Below are positions 53,841-62,751 of a stretch of DNA of 64,000 nucleotides, piece after piece. Origin of the DNA: Peptoclostridium sp965368085. Its GTDB lineage: Bacteria; Bacillota; Clostridia; Peptostreptococcales; Peptostreptococcaceae. Numbering within the stretch: position 1 is the first letter of the stretch; every line of letters starts with the position of its first letter. The translations under genes were made by a program, and so were the position numbers. The stretch covers positions 52,417-116,416 of the forward strand of contig CBDULP010000003.1 of the NCBI GenBank assembly GCA_965368085.1, written 5' to 3'. The notes beneath the pieces were generated by a model. It made no database searches. It was not told the DNA's origin and was given only the letters and a program-made list of their open reading frames with translations.

Positions 53841-53890
53841 AAACCGCAAACATTTTTCATCACTAAATATCATAATTGATTTCAATAGAA

Positions 53891-53914
53891 AAGAGAGTCT
53901 GTAAAGACTCTCTT
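53891..53914 (-). terminator. Terminator after ctpA
   Basis: Perfect 10-base-pair stem (53891-53900 with 53905-53914), 4-base loop, followed by TTTTC on the minus strand. It lies 47 bases beyond the ctpA stop. Confidence 0.85.
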
Positions 53915-53961
53915 AACTTTTTCCTATTCTTTTTTCCGTGTTACATCTTATCTAATATGTT

Positions 53962-55119
53962 TTATTTGATATTGTCCTTTATATACTCAAGCGCCTTATC
54001 AAGCTGCTCCTGCTCATCCTCGACCTCTATGTCAGGCTTTATTCCCTTCTTGTTTATATACTCTCCAGAAGGAGTGAAGTACTGAGCCGTGGTAAGCTTG
54101 TATCCAGTTCCGTCCTTTAGAGGATACACCCGTTGAACGAGTCCTTTTCCAAATGTAGTCTCACCTATAAGCACTCCTGCATTGTTGTCCCTTATCGCTC
54201 CGCTCAGTATCTCCGATGCTGATGCTGACCATTCGTTTACAAGCACCGCTATAGGCATTGAAAGCTTTCTTTCGTCGTCAGACTTTAAGTATTCCTCTTT
54301 TCCGCTTCTTTCCCTTGTATATACAACTGTGCCTTTTCCAAGTATTTCATCCGCAATCTCATGACACTGGTCCAAAAGCCCTCCCGGATTGCTCCTGAGG
54401 TCTATAACAAGCCCTTTTATGCCCTGCCCTTTTAAATCTTCAAGATTTTTTCTGAATTCCCCTGCAGTATTTTCAGCGAAAGTTGTTATTCTAATATAAC
54501 CAATGTCGCCATCCTTAATCTCCGATTTTACGGTCTTTACCTGTATTTCCTCTCTAACTATATTAACGTCAAAAGGCTCATCCATGCCTTCTCTGAATAT
54601 AGTCAGAGTTACAGAAGTTCCCGGCTCTCCTTTCATTTTGACAATAGCCTTGTCCAGCTCATTTCCTGCGAAAGCTTCTCCATCAACCTTGATTATCTTA
54701 TCCCCCGCTTTTAAACCTGCCCTGTCTCCAGGTGTGTCCTCTATTGGCGAGATTATTGTTATGAACCCGTCTTCCCCTGGAGCCACATAGACGCCTATGC
54801 CCCCAAAGCTTCCCTTTGTGAGTTCTATAAGCTCATTGAATTCCTCCTCCGTCATGTAGTCCGAATATGGGTCTTCAAGCCCTTCGAACATACCATTCAC
54901 GGCTCCTTCGATGAGCTTGCCTTCATCTGGTTCCTGATAAAAATTCCCCTCTATTTCCTGCTTTAACGCCAGCAGCTTTTCAAACTTTTTATATTCACCG
55001 TATCTGTCTACAGGCACTATTGCAACCTTTCCCAGCATAATGCCGGCATTAAGCGTAAAAAGTGATGCTATCACTGCAACTATTACCGCTCCTAATATAG
55101 CTTTTTTATTGGATATCAT
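53962..55119 (-). CDS. ctpA: Carboxy-terminal processing serine protease (S41), secreted or membrane-anchored
   Basis: 385 residues. N-terminal signal/anchor helix, a PDZ domain near 95-175 (S-F-G-G-I-G-V-Y-V, G-D-K-I-I-K-V-D-G), then the S41 protease core with the catalytic serine in S-A-S-E-I-L-S-G near 300 and lysine in F-G-K-G-L-V-Q near 325. It cuts extracellular or wall-associated proteins. It is 39 bases after the M23 gene; together with ftsEX and the M23 protein it forms a conserved division-linked cluster. Confidence 0.95.
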   Translation of the reverse strand: MISNKKAILGAVIVAVIASLFTLNAGIMLGKVAIVPVDRYGEYKKFEKLLALKQEIEGNFYQEPDEGKLIEGAVNGMFEGLEDPYSDYMTEEEFNELIELTKGSFGGIGVYVAPGEDGFITIISPIEDTPGDRAGLKAGDKIIKVDGEAFAGNELDKAIVKMKGEPGTSVTLTIFREGMDEPFDVNIVREEIQVKTVKSEIKDGDIGYIRITTFAENTAGEFRKNLEDLKGQGIKGLVIDLRSNPGGLLDQCHEIADEILGKGTVVYTRERSGKEEYLKSDDERKLSMPIAVLVNEWSASASEILSGAIRDNNAGVLIGETTFGKGLVQRVYPLKDGTGYKLTTAQYFTPSGEYINKKGIKPDIEVEDEQEQLDKALEYIKDNIK

Positions 55120-55157
55120 CTATTTCTCCCTTCAAAATTGCCTTTTTAAAACATATG

Positions 55158-56285
55158 CTACTTTATCCAGTTCATAGGATTTGTAGTCTTTCCGTTTTTC
55201 CTGACCTCAAAGTGAAGGTGAGGCCCTGTGGACCTTCCCGTGGACCCTGCCTTTGCTATAGTCTGACCTCTTTTCACCTTGTCTCCCGCTTTAACCAGAA
55301 GTTTTGAGTTGTGGGCGTAAACAGTGACTATGCCGCCTCCGTGGTCTATATATATTCTATTTCCGTATCCACTGTTGTATCCGGCACTCAACACCGTACC
55401 GTCATTCGCTGCCACTATTGGCGTTCCCATAGGTGCACGCAGGTCCACTCCCGAGTGGAACTTGTTCTTTTTAAGTACCGGATGGAACCTGTTTCCGTAT
55501 GAAGAAGTGACCTTGTGATACCCCGGAACAGGCCATTCCATTACCCCTCCTCCATAGCTGGTTCCCTTCGACTGAAGACTTGCTATTTCAGATTCCAGCT
55601 TGCTCGCATCCTTGTTGAACCTGTCTATTTGAATTTCAAGCTCCTTGGCATTTGATGCAAGCTCTTTTTTGTATACTTCCTGCTGTCCCTTCGACACCGC
55701 AAGCTGTGTCTTTTGGGCCTCCGCGCTTTGCTGCATGGTCACAAGCTGCTTTTCCTTGTCTTCAAGATCCGCTTTAACCTTTTCGACTTTTTCTCTGTCG
55801 CTCTTGAGGTTCCCTATGAGCTCCTTGTCATACACCACTATGTTTTTTATCATTTCAAGATTCGTCATAAGCTCAGATATGTCTTCTGAGCTCAGGAGTA
55901 TTTCCATGTATTCTATATTCGATGTCTTATACATTACTCTGAGCCTTTTTTCAAGCAGCTTTTTCTGCTTTTCTATAAGGACTTTGAGTTTTTCTATTTC
56001 TTCTTTTTTGACACTTATATCGCCCTTGGTCTCGGTGATTTTTGAAAAAAGAGCATCTATCTCCTTTTCCTTATCCCTTATTTCCGAATCAAGAACCTCT
56101 ATCTTGTCAGCAACGCTCTTTTGCTCCTGCTTATTCTTTTGGAGTTCCTGCTGTGCCTTGCTTTTGTCCTTTTTGACATCATCCAGCTTTTTCTTGTAGT
56201 CGTTGACTGAAGCTGCAAAAGAAGCTATGCTCGACATAGCTAGCGCAATACATACGATAATGGCTATCCATTTGCTCTTTTTCAA
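55158..56285 (-). CDS. M23 peptidase with coiled coil (EnvC/PcsB-like), secreted
   Basis: 375 residues. Signal peptide at 1-25, long charged coiled coil at about 30-240, then a LytM/M23 metallopeptidase domain with H-S-G-V-D near 280 and H-L-H-F-E near 355, the zinc ligands. All metal ligands are present, so it may cut peptidoglycan itself. In Firmicutes and Proteobacteria such coiled-coil hydrolases are switched on by FtsEX, which is encoded directly upstream. Start TTG with GGAGGGG, 12 bases after ftsX. Confidence 0.92.
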   Translation of the reverse strand: MKKSKWIAIIVCIALAMSSIASFAASVNDYKKKLDDVKKDKSKAQQELQKNKQEQKSVADKIEVLDSEIRDKEKEIDALFSKITETKGDISVKKEEIEKLKVLIEKQKKLLEKRLRVMYKTSNIEYMEILLSSEDISELMTNLEMIKNIVVYDKELIGNLKSDREKVEKVKADLEDKEKQLVTMQQSAEAQKTQLAVSKGQQEVYKKELASNAKELEIQIDRFNKDASKLESEIASLQSKGTSYGGGVMEWPVPGYHKVTSSYGNRFHPVLKKNKFHSGVDLRAPMGTPIVAANDGTVLSAGYNSGYGNRIYIDHGGGIVTVYAHNSKLLVKAGDKVKRGQTIAKAGSTGRSTGPHLHFEVRKNGKTTNPMNWIK

Positions 56286-56297
56286 GTTCCACCCCTC

Positions 56298-57188
56298 CTA
56301 CACCTCAAGATGTTTTCTAAGCGATATCAAACTTCCAAGCATTCCTATGCCTATTCCCATCACAAGGAATATTGTGAGAAGGCTCCTGAATATCTCGTCT
56401 AGTGAAAGTATGTTGCTGACCATGGCCCAGTAACTGTCACTCGTAAGCTTTTTGTAGACGTAATTGTATGAAAAGCTTATCACCCCGAGGGATATCAGTG
56501 AACCAAACGCGCCGAGTATGACCCCTTCCACAAGGAAAGGCCCCCTTATGAACCAGTTCGTCGCACCGACATACTTCATTATGTTTATTTCCCTTCGTCT
56601 TGCATACAGGGCTATTTTTATTGTATTAGATATTACAAACAGCGACACCGATGAAAGAAGCACTATAAGAGTTATGCCTATTGTCCTTATCCAGTTTGAT
56701 ATGCGTATCATCTTTTCTATCACGTCTTTATAATATTTCACATCTTCAACCCCGCCAAGTTCTTTTATCTGCATGTATACGCCGTCTGCAGACTCGAGGC
56801 TGTCCAGATGGACTATGAATGAATTTTGAAGCGAGTTTTCAAGCCCTTCGAGAAGATATGCGTCATCTCCCCATCTGACCTTGAATTTTGCAAATGCGTC
56901 CTTTTTGGACTCAAACTGGGCTTCCTTTACACCGTCCATGTTTTCAATAGTCTGTTTCATGCTGTATATATCTTCTGATCCCAAATCATCTTCAAGGAAC
57001 ATCTGTATCTTATCAAACTTGCTTTGCATTACAAGTGTGAAATTGTTTATATTGAGCACGAGCACTATTATTATTCCCAGTATAAAAAGGGATGCACCTA
57101 CAGAACTCACTGAGGCAAGCGCCATAGGCCTGTTTCTCCAGATACCTTTTGATCCTTCTTTCAAAGTGTAAAAAATACTACTTAGCAT
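56298..57188 (-). CDS. ftsX: Cell-division ABC transporter-like permease FtsX
   Basis: 296 residues. Four hydrophobic segments in the FtsX order: TM1 near 25-45, a large extracellular loop at 50-170, then three TMs after 175. R-R-E-I-N-I-M-K-Y-V-G-A-T near 215 is the typical cytoplasmic loop. It relays FtsE ATPase action to the M23 hydrolase outside. The ATG at 57188 overlaps the ftsE end; a start further 5' lacks a ribosome site. Confidence 0.94.
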   Translation of the reverse strand: MLSSIFYTLKEGSKGIWRNRPMALASVSSVGASLFILGIIIVLVLNINNFTLVMQSKFDKIQMFLEDDLGSEDIYSMKQTIENMDGVKEAQFESKKDAFAKFKVRWGDDAYLLEGLENSLQNSFIVHLDSLESADGVYMQIKELGGVEDVKYYKDVIEKMIRISNWIRTIGITLIVLLSSVSLFVISNTIKIALYARRREINIMKYVGATNWFIRGPFLVEGVILGAFGSLISLGVISFSYNYVYKKLTSDSYWAMVSNILSLDEIFRSLLTIFLVMGIGIGMLGSLISLRKHLEV

Positions 57189-57864
57189 TCTTGTAACTAC
57201 CCCTTTCCTCGTCTCTAATGACATTTCCGTCATCGAGCTGTATTACCCTTTGCTTCATCTCATCAACAAGTTCTTGGGCATGCGTAGCTACAAGAACAGT
57301 AGTGCCTCTTCTGTTTATGTCCTTAAGCAGTCTCATTATCTCCCAGGCATTCTTAGGGTCTAGATTTCCAGTCGGCTCGTCAGCTATGAGCAGTGACGGC
57401 TTGTTTATTATTGCCCGGGCAATACTCACCCTTTGCTGCTCCCCTCCAGAAAGCTCTCCCGGATAAGACTTAGCCTTCGAGCTAAGCCCCACCATGCCAA
57501 GTGTGAAAGGCACCTTCCTTCTGATGTCCTTGCTCTTTTGTCCCGTTATCTCCATTGCAAAAGCCACGTTTTCATACACCGTCTTGTTTGGAAGAAGCCT
57601 AAAGTCCTGAAACACCACTCCCATATTTCTTCTGAGAATCGGTATTTTGCGTTTTGAAATTCTGGTTATATCCTGACCATCAATTAGAATACTTCCCGAA
57701 CTGGCTTCCTGCTCTTTTAACAGGAGCTTTATAAATGTCGACTTACCCGCTCCTGACGAACCTACTAGAAAAGCAAAGTCACCTTTTTTTATGTCTATTG
57801 TAACGCCAGAAAGTGCTTGCTTTCCATTCTTGTATTCCTTGATAACATTTCTAAATTTTATCAA
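57178..57864 (-). CDS. ftsE: Cell-division ATP-binding protein FtsE
   Basis: 228 residues. Walker A G-S-S-G-A-G-K-S-T near 38, Q-D-F-R-L-L-P near 90 (typical FtsE), signature L-S-G-G-E-Q-Q-R-V near 140, Walker B L-L-I-A-D-E-P-T-G, H in V-A-T-H-A-Q-E. Start TTG with GGGAGTGA. The minus-strand extended -10 box TGGTATAAT (58013-58021) upstream probably drives ftsEX-M23-ctpA. It overlaps the region where the divergent fau promoter must lie. Confidence 0.95.
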   Translation of the reverse strand: MIKFRNVIKEYKNGKQALSGVTIDIKKGDFAFLVGSSGAGKSTFIKLLLKEQEASSGSILIDGQDITRISKRKIPILRRNMGVVFQDFRLLPNKTVYENVAFAMEITGQKSKDIRRKVPFTLGMVGLSSKAKSYPGELSGGEQQRVSIARAIINKPSLLIADEPTGNLDPKNAWEIMRLLKDINRRGTTVLVATHAQELVDEMKQRVIQLDDGNVIRDEERGSYKNAK

Positions 57865-58078
57865 TCAATATCACTCCCGCAAATATTGCATTTTTACGTC
57901 AACTGTATTATCCTATACTGAAATATATTTATTCAGTTCACTACAACTATTTTACACCATTAATATTAAATTATTCTAAAGTTTTCAAGTTTTTTATTTG
58001 TACACCAACTATATTATACCAGTAAAATGCGCATGTATCCAATCAATACAGATTACTATGAATATAGGAGGCCCTAGT

Positions 58079-58663
58079 ATGATTGACAAATCAAGTTTTA
58101 GAAAAAACGCCCTGGAAGAAAGGGGAAAGCTCTCAAATGACGATGTTCTTGAAAAATCAGATGCGATTTTTAACACCCTCATATCTATGCAGGAATTCAA
58201 AAATGCAAAAAACATAATGCTATATGTGGATTTTAAAAATGAGGTCAAAACCGACAAACTCATCCGACACATAATAGACTCTGGAAAGAACGCAATAGTT
58301 CCCATATCAACACTACAAGGCAGAAAACTCATACCATCTCTTTTAAAAGATCCCGACAACGAGCTTGCCGTTTCAACTTATGGCGTTAAAGAACCCAAAG
58401 ATGAATTTAAAAGGCCTTTTGACAAGAACATGATAGACCTTGTCATCGTACCTGGGGTGGCTTTCGGCGAAAACAGATGCAGGATGGGGTATGGAGCCGG
58501 TTTTTACGACAGATTCATCTCTTCCATACAAAACAATAGCCTTGTGACAATAGGAATTGCATTTGAACTTCAAATGTACGATCATATACCTCACGAGAAC
58601 CATGATGTGATACTTGACTATATAGTGACTGAAAAGAGGATATTAGGCAGCCGTCAGCCATAA
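58079..58663 (+). CDS. 5-formyltetrahydrofolate cyclo-ligase
   Basis: 194 residues. Returns 5-formyl-THF to 5,10-methenyl-THF with ATP, in C1 metabolism. Motifs: R-K-N-A-L near the start, V-P-G-V-A-F near 140, R-M-G-Y-G-A-G-F-Y-D-R-F near 150, the family signature. The ATG at 58079 has an AGGAGG site; an upstream ATG in the same frame would lie in the promoter region. It is divergent from ftsE. Confidence 0.94.
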   Translation: MIDKSSFRKNALEERGKLSNDDVLEKSDAIFNTLISMQEFKNAKNIMLYVDFKNEVKTDKLIRHIIDSGKNAIVPISTLQGRKLIPSLLKDPDNELAVSTYGVKEPKDEFKRPFDKNMIDLVIVPGVAFGENRCRMGYGAGFYDRFISSIQNNSLVTIGIAFELQMYDHIPHENHDVILDYIVTEKRILGSRQP

Positions 58664-58736
58664 TATGGGTTTAATCCGCTTAACCTCGCTTTCTTTTGGT
58701 ATAAATTATATATAACCCATAGAAAGGGGTGGTATT

Positions 58737-59186
58737 TTGAAAATCCTTCTTCCATATGACGGGTCAGACTACTGCTTCAAAGCATTTGAATATGTCCTAA
58801 AGCATATTCATTCTCTCGGCAAATGCGAAATCTATATACTGAATGTCCAAAAGGGCTACCTTCCGGGCACAATCGAAACCTCCTATATAAGCCTGGATTC
58901 GTGTGCCTATAAAGACGACAGCATACAAAATCGAAGACACGGCAAAATCCATCTGGAGTCAATAAGGAAAGCCGTGACATTTTTCAAGAATCACAATATA
59001 GAGGTACGTGTAATGATAGGTTTTGGGCATCCCGCCGAGGTCATACTTGATGTGAGCAGGCTTGAGTATTTCGACATGATAGTGATGTGTACACATGGAA
59101 TGGGCGCCGCCAAGAGGTTCACCCTTGGAAGTACCACCAACAAGGTTGTCCATTATTCAAACGTTCCAGTCCTCATAATACGCTAA
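58737..59186 (+). CDS. Universal stress protein (UspA family)
   Basis: 149 residues. L-P-Y-D-G-S near the N-terminus and, at the end, T-H-G-M-G-A-A-K-R-F-T-L-G-S-T-T-N-K, the G-2x-G-9x-G-S/T ATP-binding motif. It is therefore likely the ATP-binding class. Target unknown. The start is TTG with AAAGGGG. It follows the cyclo-ligase by 73 bases and ends at a terminator. Confidence 0.93.
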   Translation: MKILLPYDGSDYCFKAFEYVLKHIHSLGKCEIYILNVQKGYLPGTIETSYISLDSCAYKDDSIQNRRHGKIHLESIRKAVTFFKNHNIEVRVMIGFGHPAEVILDVSRLEYFDMIVMCTHGMGAAKRFTLGSTTNKVVHYSNVPVLIIR

Positions 59187-59193
59187 TTCAGCA

Positions 59194-59224
59194 AAAAAGA
59201 CATCCGCATATCGGATGTCTTTTT
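59194..59224 (+). terminator. Terminator after the universal stress protein gene
   Basis: Perfect 13-base-pair stem (59194-59206 with 59212-59224) with T run; eight bases beyond the stop codon. The gap to 59323 has nothing else. Confidence 0.93.
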
Positions 59225-59323
59225 CGTTCAAAATAAGATGCATACAGCTGCAAAGTGCAATACGTCTTGCGGATTTACACATCACATGCCTTCCAGATAT
59301 GCTTTGTGCCCTGAATATGCATG

Positions 59324-61756
59324 CTACTTGTCACCGCTTTTTTTATCTTTATCCTCTTTTTTTTCCTCATTGTCATTATTATTCCCGTTATCTTTTTTGT
59401 CATACTCCGAAGACTTTTCAAGCCTCTCCTTGACTCTCTCGTCTATCTCTTCCATGGTTAGCCCTGTAAGTATTTGAAGTCCCTCACTCACATTTTCTAT
59501 TGCATATATGTGGAACAAACCGTCTTTTACAGCCTCTATTATCTCGTCCTTTATCATGAGATTCTTGACATTAGTTCTTGGAATCATGACCCCATGGCTT
59601 CCTGTAAGCCCTTTCATCTTGCATATGTCAAAGAACCCTTCTATCTTCTCATTGACCCCTCCTATAGGTTGTATTTCTCCCTTTTGGCTTATTGATCCCG
59701 TCACAGCTATATACTGCTTTATTGGAATCTGGGCTATGCTCGATATTATCACATAAAGCTCCGTGCTCGATGCACTGTCACCGTCTATATGAGAATATGT
59801 CTGCTCGAATGTTATTGAAGTTGCAAGAGATATAGGTTTTTCCTTTCCATACCTTTCACCAAGATATCCGCTGAGTATAAGCACTCCTTTGTCGTGTATG
59901 CTTCCGCTGTGCCTTACCTCCCGTTCTATGTTTATTATACCTGCCTTTCCCTTGTATGTGGACGCCGTCATTCTGGCAGGCTTTCCAAAGCTGTACTCCC
60001 CGCTTCCCATGACCGTCAGCCCGTTTATCTGCCCTATCTTCTCTCCGTCTATGTCTATAAGGAGGGTTCCTTCTTCAAACAGCTCGTTGAGCTTTTCCTC
60101 GTATTTGCTGTTCCTGTACCTTTTTCCCTCTATGGCCTTCGCCACATCCTGGGCTGTAACATATTCATTTTCGTCATTGCTGTATGCGTCAGCTTCATAT
60201 AGTATCTCGACAATCTGGTTGAATCTCGCACTCAGCTTCTTCTTGTCGTCAGCGAGCCTTGAGCTGTACTCAACCACCTTTTCTACTGCGCTCTTGTCAA
60301 AATGCTTTATGCCTACCTCTTCGCAGTGGCTCCTTATAAACTTTGCAAGCTTTATTACATTTTCTTCATCCCTTTTGAATTCAACGTCAAAATCGGCCAT
60401 TATCCTAAACTGCTTCCTGAACTCTTCGTCATATGCGTACAGTATGCTGTACGTCCTGTAATCTCCTATCAGTATAACTTTGAGATCAAGCTCTATGGGG
60501 TCCGGCTTAAGAGTTGAAGTCACTATGTATCCATACTGCTTGTTCAATGTCTCCATTGTTATTGAGTTTGTCCTGAGTGCACGCTTTAAAGCATCCCATG
60601 CAAATGGATGCGAGAACACATCCTTTACGTCCAGTATCAAAAATCCCCCGTTTGCCTTTTGCAGCGCTCCCGGCTTAAGCTGCATGAAGTTGGTAGTCAT
60701 GACACCCATTTCATTTTTATACTCTATCATTCCGGTTAGGTTGTAGTATGTCGGGTTTATCTCGTTCACTATTGGCAGATCCTCCCTGCCGCTGTTGTCT
60801 ATGAAAAGATTTACTTTATACCTCATGAAAAACCTTCCGTCATCCTTCTGCTGCATCATGAATAGAGGATTTGGCTGCTCCTGTGTTTTGCTTTCCTTGA
60901 ACTTGTGTATGTTCTCTATTATGTCGTTTTTAACATCCTTCAGATATGCAAGCACCTTTTCATCCTTACCATAATCTTCTACAAGCACTTCTATGAAAAA
61001 ACTCGCTATGCTGTCCCCCGTTCTCCTGTCCAGTTCTTCAAGGCTTTCTCTGAACTGGCCTTCAAGCGACCTTATCCTGTTAAGATAGTCGTTTATCTCC
61101 TTGTTCACCTGGCTTGACTTCACCCTTATCTTTTCATAGTCTTCCTCTGTCAGATTCTTGTATTCCTCATCGCTCATGGGCGTACCATCGCTTTTAAGCG
61201 GTATGCTGAAAAGCCCCTGATTCGTCTGCTGGAATACAAACCCCTTGGTTCTTGCAAATTCGTTAAGCTCAATAAGTATATTCTTGCTCAGCCTTTCATA
61301 CCTTTGAACTATCTCTGCACTCCTTATCTCGTATTCTCTCGATGAGAATATTTTAGGAACCTCATCCATGAGTTTTTCTATTGTTATTTCGACATCTCTT
61401 TTAAACTGCTTTGCAACTCCCGCCTCAAATGAAAGTGCCACAGGCTCGTCTGCCGACTTGAAGTTATAGACGTATACCCAGTCCCTTATATTTTTTTTCT
61501 TTTTCCCTGAAGCCACCTTTTGAACTAGGGATTTAGTATAGCTTGTCCTTCCAGTTCCACTAAGGCCTGCAACATATACGTTGTATCCGTTTTTTTTCAT
61601 TTTGAGTCCGAATCTCAAAGCCTCTGCCGCCCTGTTTTGCCCTATTATACCCCTAAGCGGCTCCAAATCTTTCGTGGTAGCAAAATCATATTTTTCCAAT
61701 TCGCAATTGCACTTTAATTCATCTGTATTGAGTTCCCACTTTTTCAAATCTACCAT
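59324..61756 (-). CDS. Lon-like ATP-dependent protease (S16, archaeal/LonB-type clostridial form)
   Basis: 810 residues. N-terminal region with P-loop G-L-S-G-T-G-R-T-S-Y near 58, an AAA-type core interrupted by a long helical stretch, and a C-terminal S16 protease domain. Catalytic serine in D-G-D-S-A-S near 670, lysine in G-G-V-N-E-K-I-E near 715. This is the Lon family form without the usual Lon N-domain, common in Clostridia and usually soluble. The last ~30 residues are an acidic/basic low-complexity tail. It degrades damaged or regulatory proteins; targets unknown. Confidence 0.93.
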   Translation of the reverse strand: MVDLKKWELNTDELKCNCELEKYDFATTKDLEPLRGIIGQNRAAEALRFGLKMKKNGYNVYVAGLSGTGRTSYTKSLVQKVASGKKKKNIRDWVYVYNFKSADEPVALSFEAGVAKQFKRDVEITIEKLMDEVPKIFSSREYEIRSAEIVQRYERLSKNILIELNEFARTKGFVFQQTNQGLFSIPLKSDGTPMSDEEYKNLTEEDYEKIRVKSSQVNKEINDYLNRIRSLEGQFRESLEELDRRTGDSIASFFIEVLVEDYGKDEKVLAYLKDVKNDIIENIHKFKESKTQEQPNPLFMMQQKDDGRFFMRYKVNLFIDNSGREDLPIVNEINPTYYNLTGMIEYKNEMGVMTTNFMQLKPGALQKANGGFLILDVKDVFSHPFAWDALKRALRTNSITMETLNKQYGYIVTSTLKPDPIELDLKVILIGDYRTYSILYAYDEEFRKQFRIMADFDVEFKRDEENVIKLAKFIRSHCEEVGIKHFDKSAVEKVVEYSSRLADDKKKLSARFNQIVEILYEADAYSNDENEYVTAQDVAKAIEGKRYRNSKYEEKLNELFEEGTLLIDIDGEKIGQINGLTVMGSGEYSFGKPARMTASTYKGKAGIINIEREVRHSGSIHDKGVLILSGYLGERYGKEKPISLATSITFEQTYSHIDGDSASSTELYVIISSIAQIPIKQYIAVTGSISQKGEIQPIGGVNEKIEGFFDICKMKGLTGSHGVMIPRTNVKNLMIKDEIIEAVKDGLFHIYAIENVSEGLQILTGLTMEEIDERVKERLEKSSEYDKKDNGNNNDNEEKKEDKDKKSGDK

Positions 61757-61891
61757 TTAAGCACCCCCACTGATAACAAATTATAGCATCACTTATTTTT
61801 TACCCCAATTTGGGATTCATAAAAGACATTTCAAAAATATGGGTGTGTTTTAAGTACTTTTAAGCCATTAATAAAGCTTTTCCCGCTGCTT

Positions 61892-62572
61892 TTACATCAA
61901 AAATTCCTCTATTCCTTCTATGTCCAGTATTTCCATATACCCCTTTCCAAAACTTATCAGCCCTTCCTCCCTCATGTGTACAAGTTCTCTTGACAGTGAA
62001 GGTCTCGGTATTCCAAAGCTTTCAGCCATATCATTCCTGGTAGTTGAAATACGCAGACGCTTTTTCCCCTGCCTTTTATATTCTTCTATTATGAATCTGC
62101 ATATCTTCTGTCTTATTGTCTTGAGTGAAAGGTTTTCCACTTTCTTGTTAAGCATAAGTATCTTGTTTGAAAGCAGATTCATGAAATTTTGAAGAAATTT
62201 GTCGTCTTTTCTGCAAAGCCCTATTATATTCTCCCTAGATATGAACAGCACAGTCGACTTTTTTTGAGAAACTATTGTCGCCGGGTATTGTCCATGCTTT
62301 GAAAAAACAACTACTTCTCCGAATATGTCTCCTTCAGACAGCTTTGTGAGGTTTACGACTTTTCCTGAAAAATAGACCTTCTGAACGGCTATCTCCCCAT
62401 CCAAAACTATTCCTATCCTGCTACACTCGTCTCCCTCTATGGCTATAATCTCTCCCTTTGAAAAATTCCTTATGCTGTAGCGTACAGCTCCAAGTGCCAT
62501 TTCTATTTCTTGTGCATTAAAGCTTTTGAACAGTATGCTGCCTGAAATATATTTAAAATATTTTTTATCCAA
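61892..62572 (-). CDS. Crp/Fnr-family transcription regulator
   Basis: 226 residues, the usual family length. Cyclic-nucleotide-binding-like beta barrel at 25-130 (G-E-I-I-A-I-E-G-D-E-C, G-D-I-F-G-E-V-V-V-F) and a C-terminal Crp-type helix-turn-helix (M-A-E-S-F-G-I-P-R-P-S-L-S-R-E). No FNR cysteine cluster at the N-terminus, so it probably senses something other than oxygen via [4Fe-4S]; NO/heme type is possible. Start: TTG at 62572 with GGAGGG; an upstream frame from 62833 has no ribosome site. It is divergent from the ferredoxin gene and a Crp-type box lies between them. Confidence 0.92.
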   Translation of the reverse strand: MDKKYFKYISGSILFKSFNAQEIEMALGAVRYSIRNFSKGEIIAIEGDECSRIGIVLDGEIAVQKVYFSGKVVNLTKLSEGDIFGEVVVFSKHGQYPATIVSQKKSTVLFISRENIIGLCRKDDKFLQNFMNLLSNKILMLNKKVENLSLKTIRQKICRFIIEEYKRQGKKRLRISTTRNDMAESFGIPRPSLSRELVHMREEGLISFGKGYMEILDIEGIEEFLM

Positions 62573-62658
62573 TATAATCCCTCCATATGTCATTTCCGCC
62601 TGATTAAGGCTGTCTGCAATCCCTTGATTTTTTAATTTGTCATAAATTTTTAATATTT

Positions 62659-62674
62659 TGTAACTAAAGTTACA
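62659..62674. promoter_or_regulatory. Crp/Fnr-type operator in the divergent intergenic region
   Basis: TGTAACTAAAGTTACA is a perfect 6-base inverted repeat with a 4-base spacer, the Crp/Fnr geometry, and close in look to HcpR-type boxes. Its centre is about 41.5 bases before the start predicted from the TATAAT at 62696-62701, the class II activator position. The regulator gene next door is the natural candidate. Confidence 0.75.
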
Positions 62675-62695
62675 TATTTTATTATATACTAACTT

Positions 62696-62701
62696 TATAA
62701 T
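62696..62701 (+). promoter_or_regulatory. -10 box of the ferredoxin gene promoter
   Basis: TATAAT with no acceptable -35 hexamer; the Crp-type box occupies that place. An activator-dependent promoter is implied. Confidence 0.65.
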
Positions 62702-62751
62702 AAAATCATAGAAACCGACAATACCCCGTGTTACAGAGAGGATGATTATAT

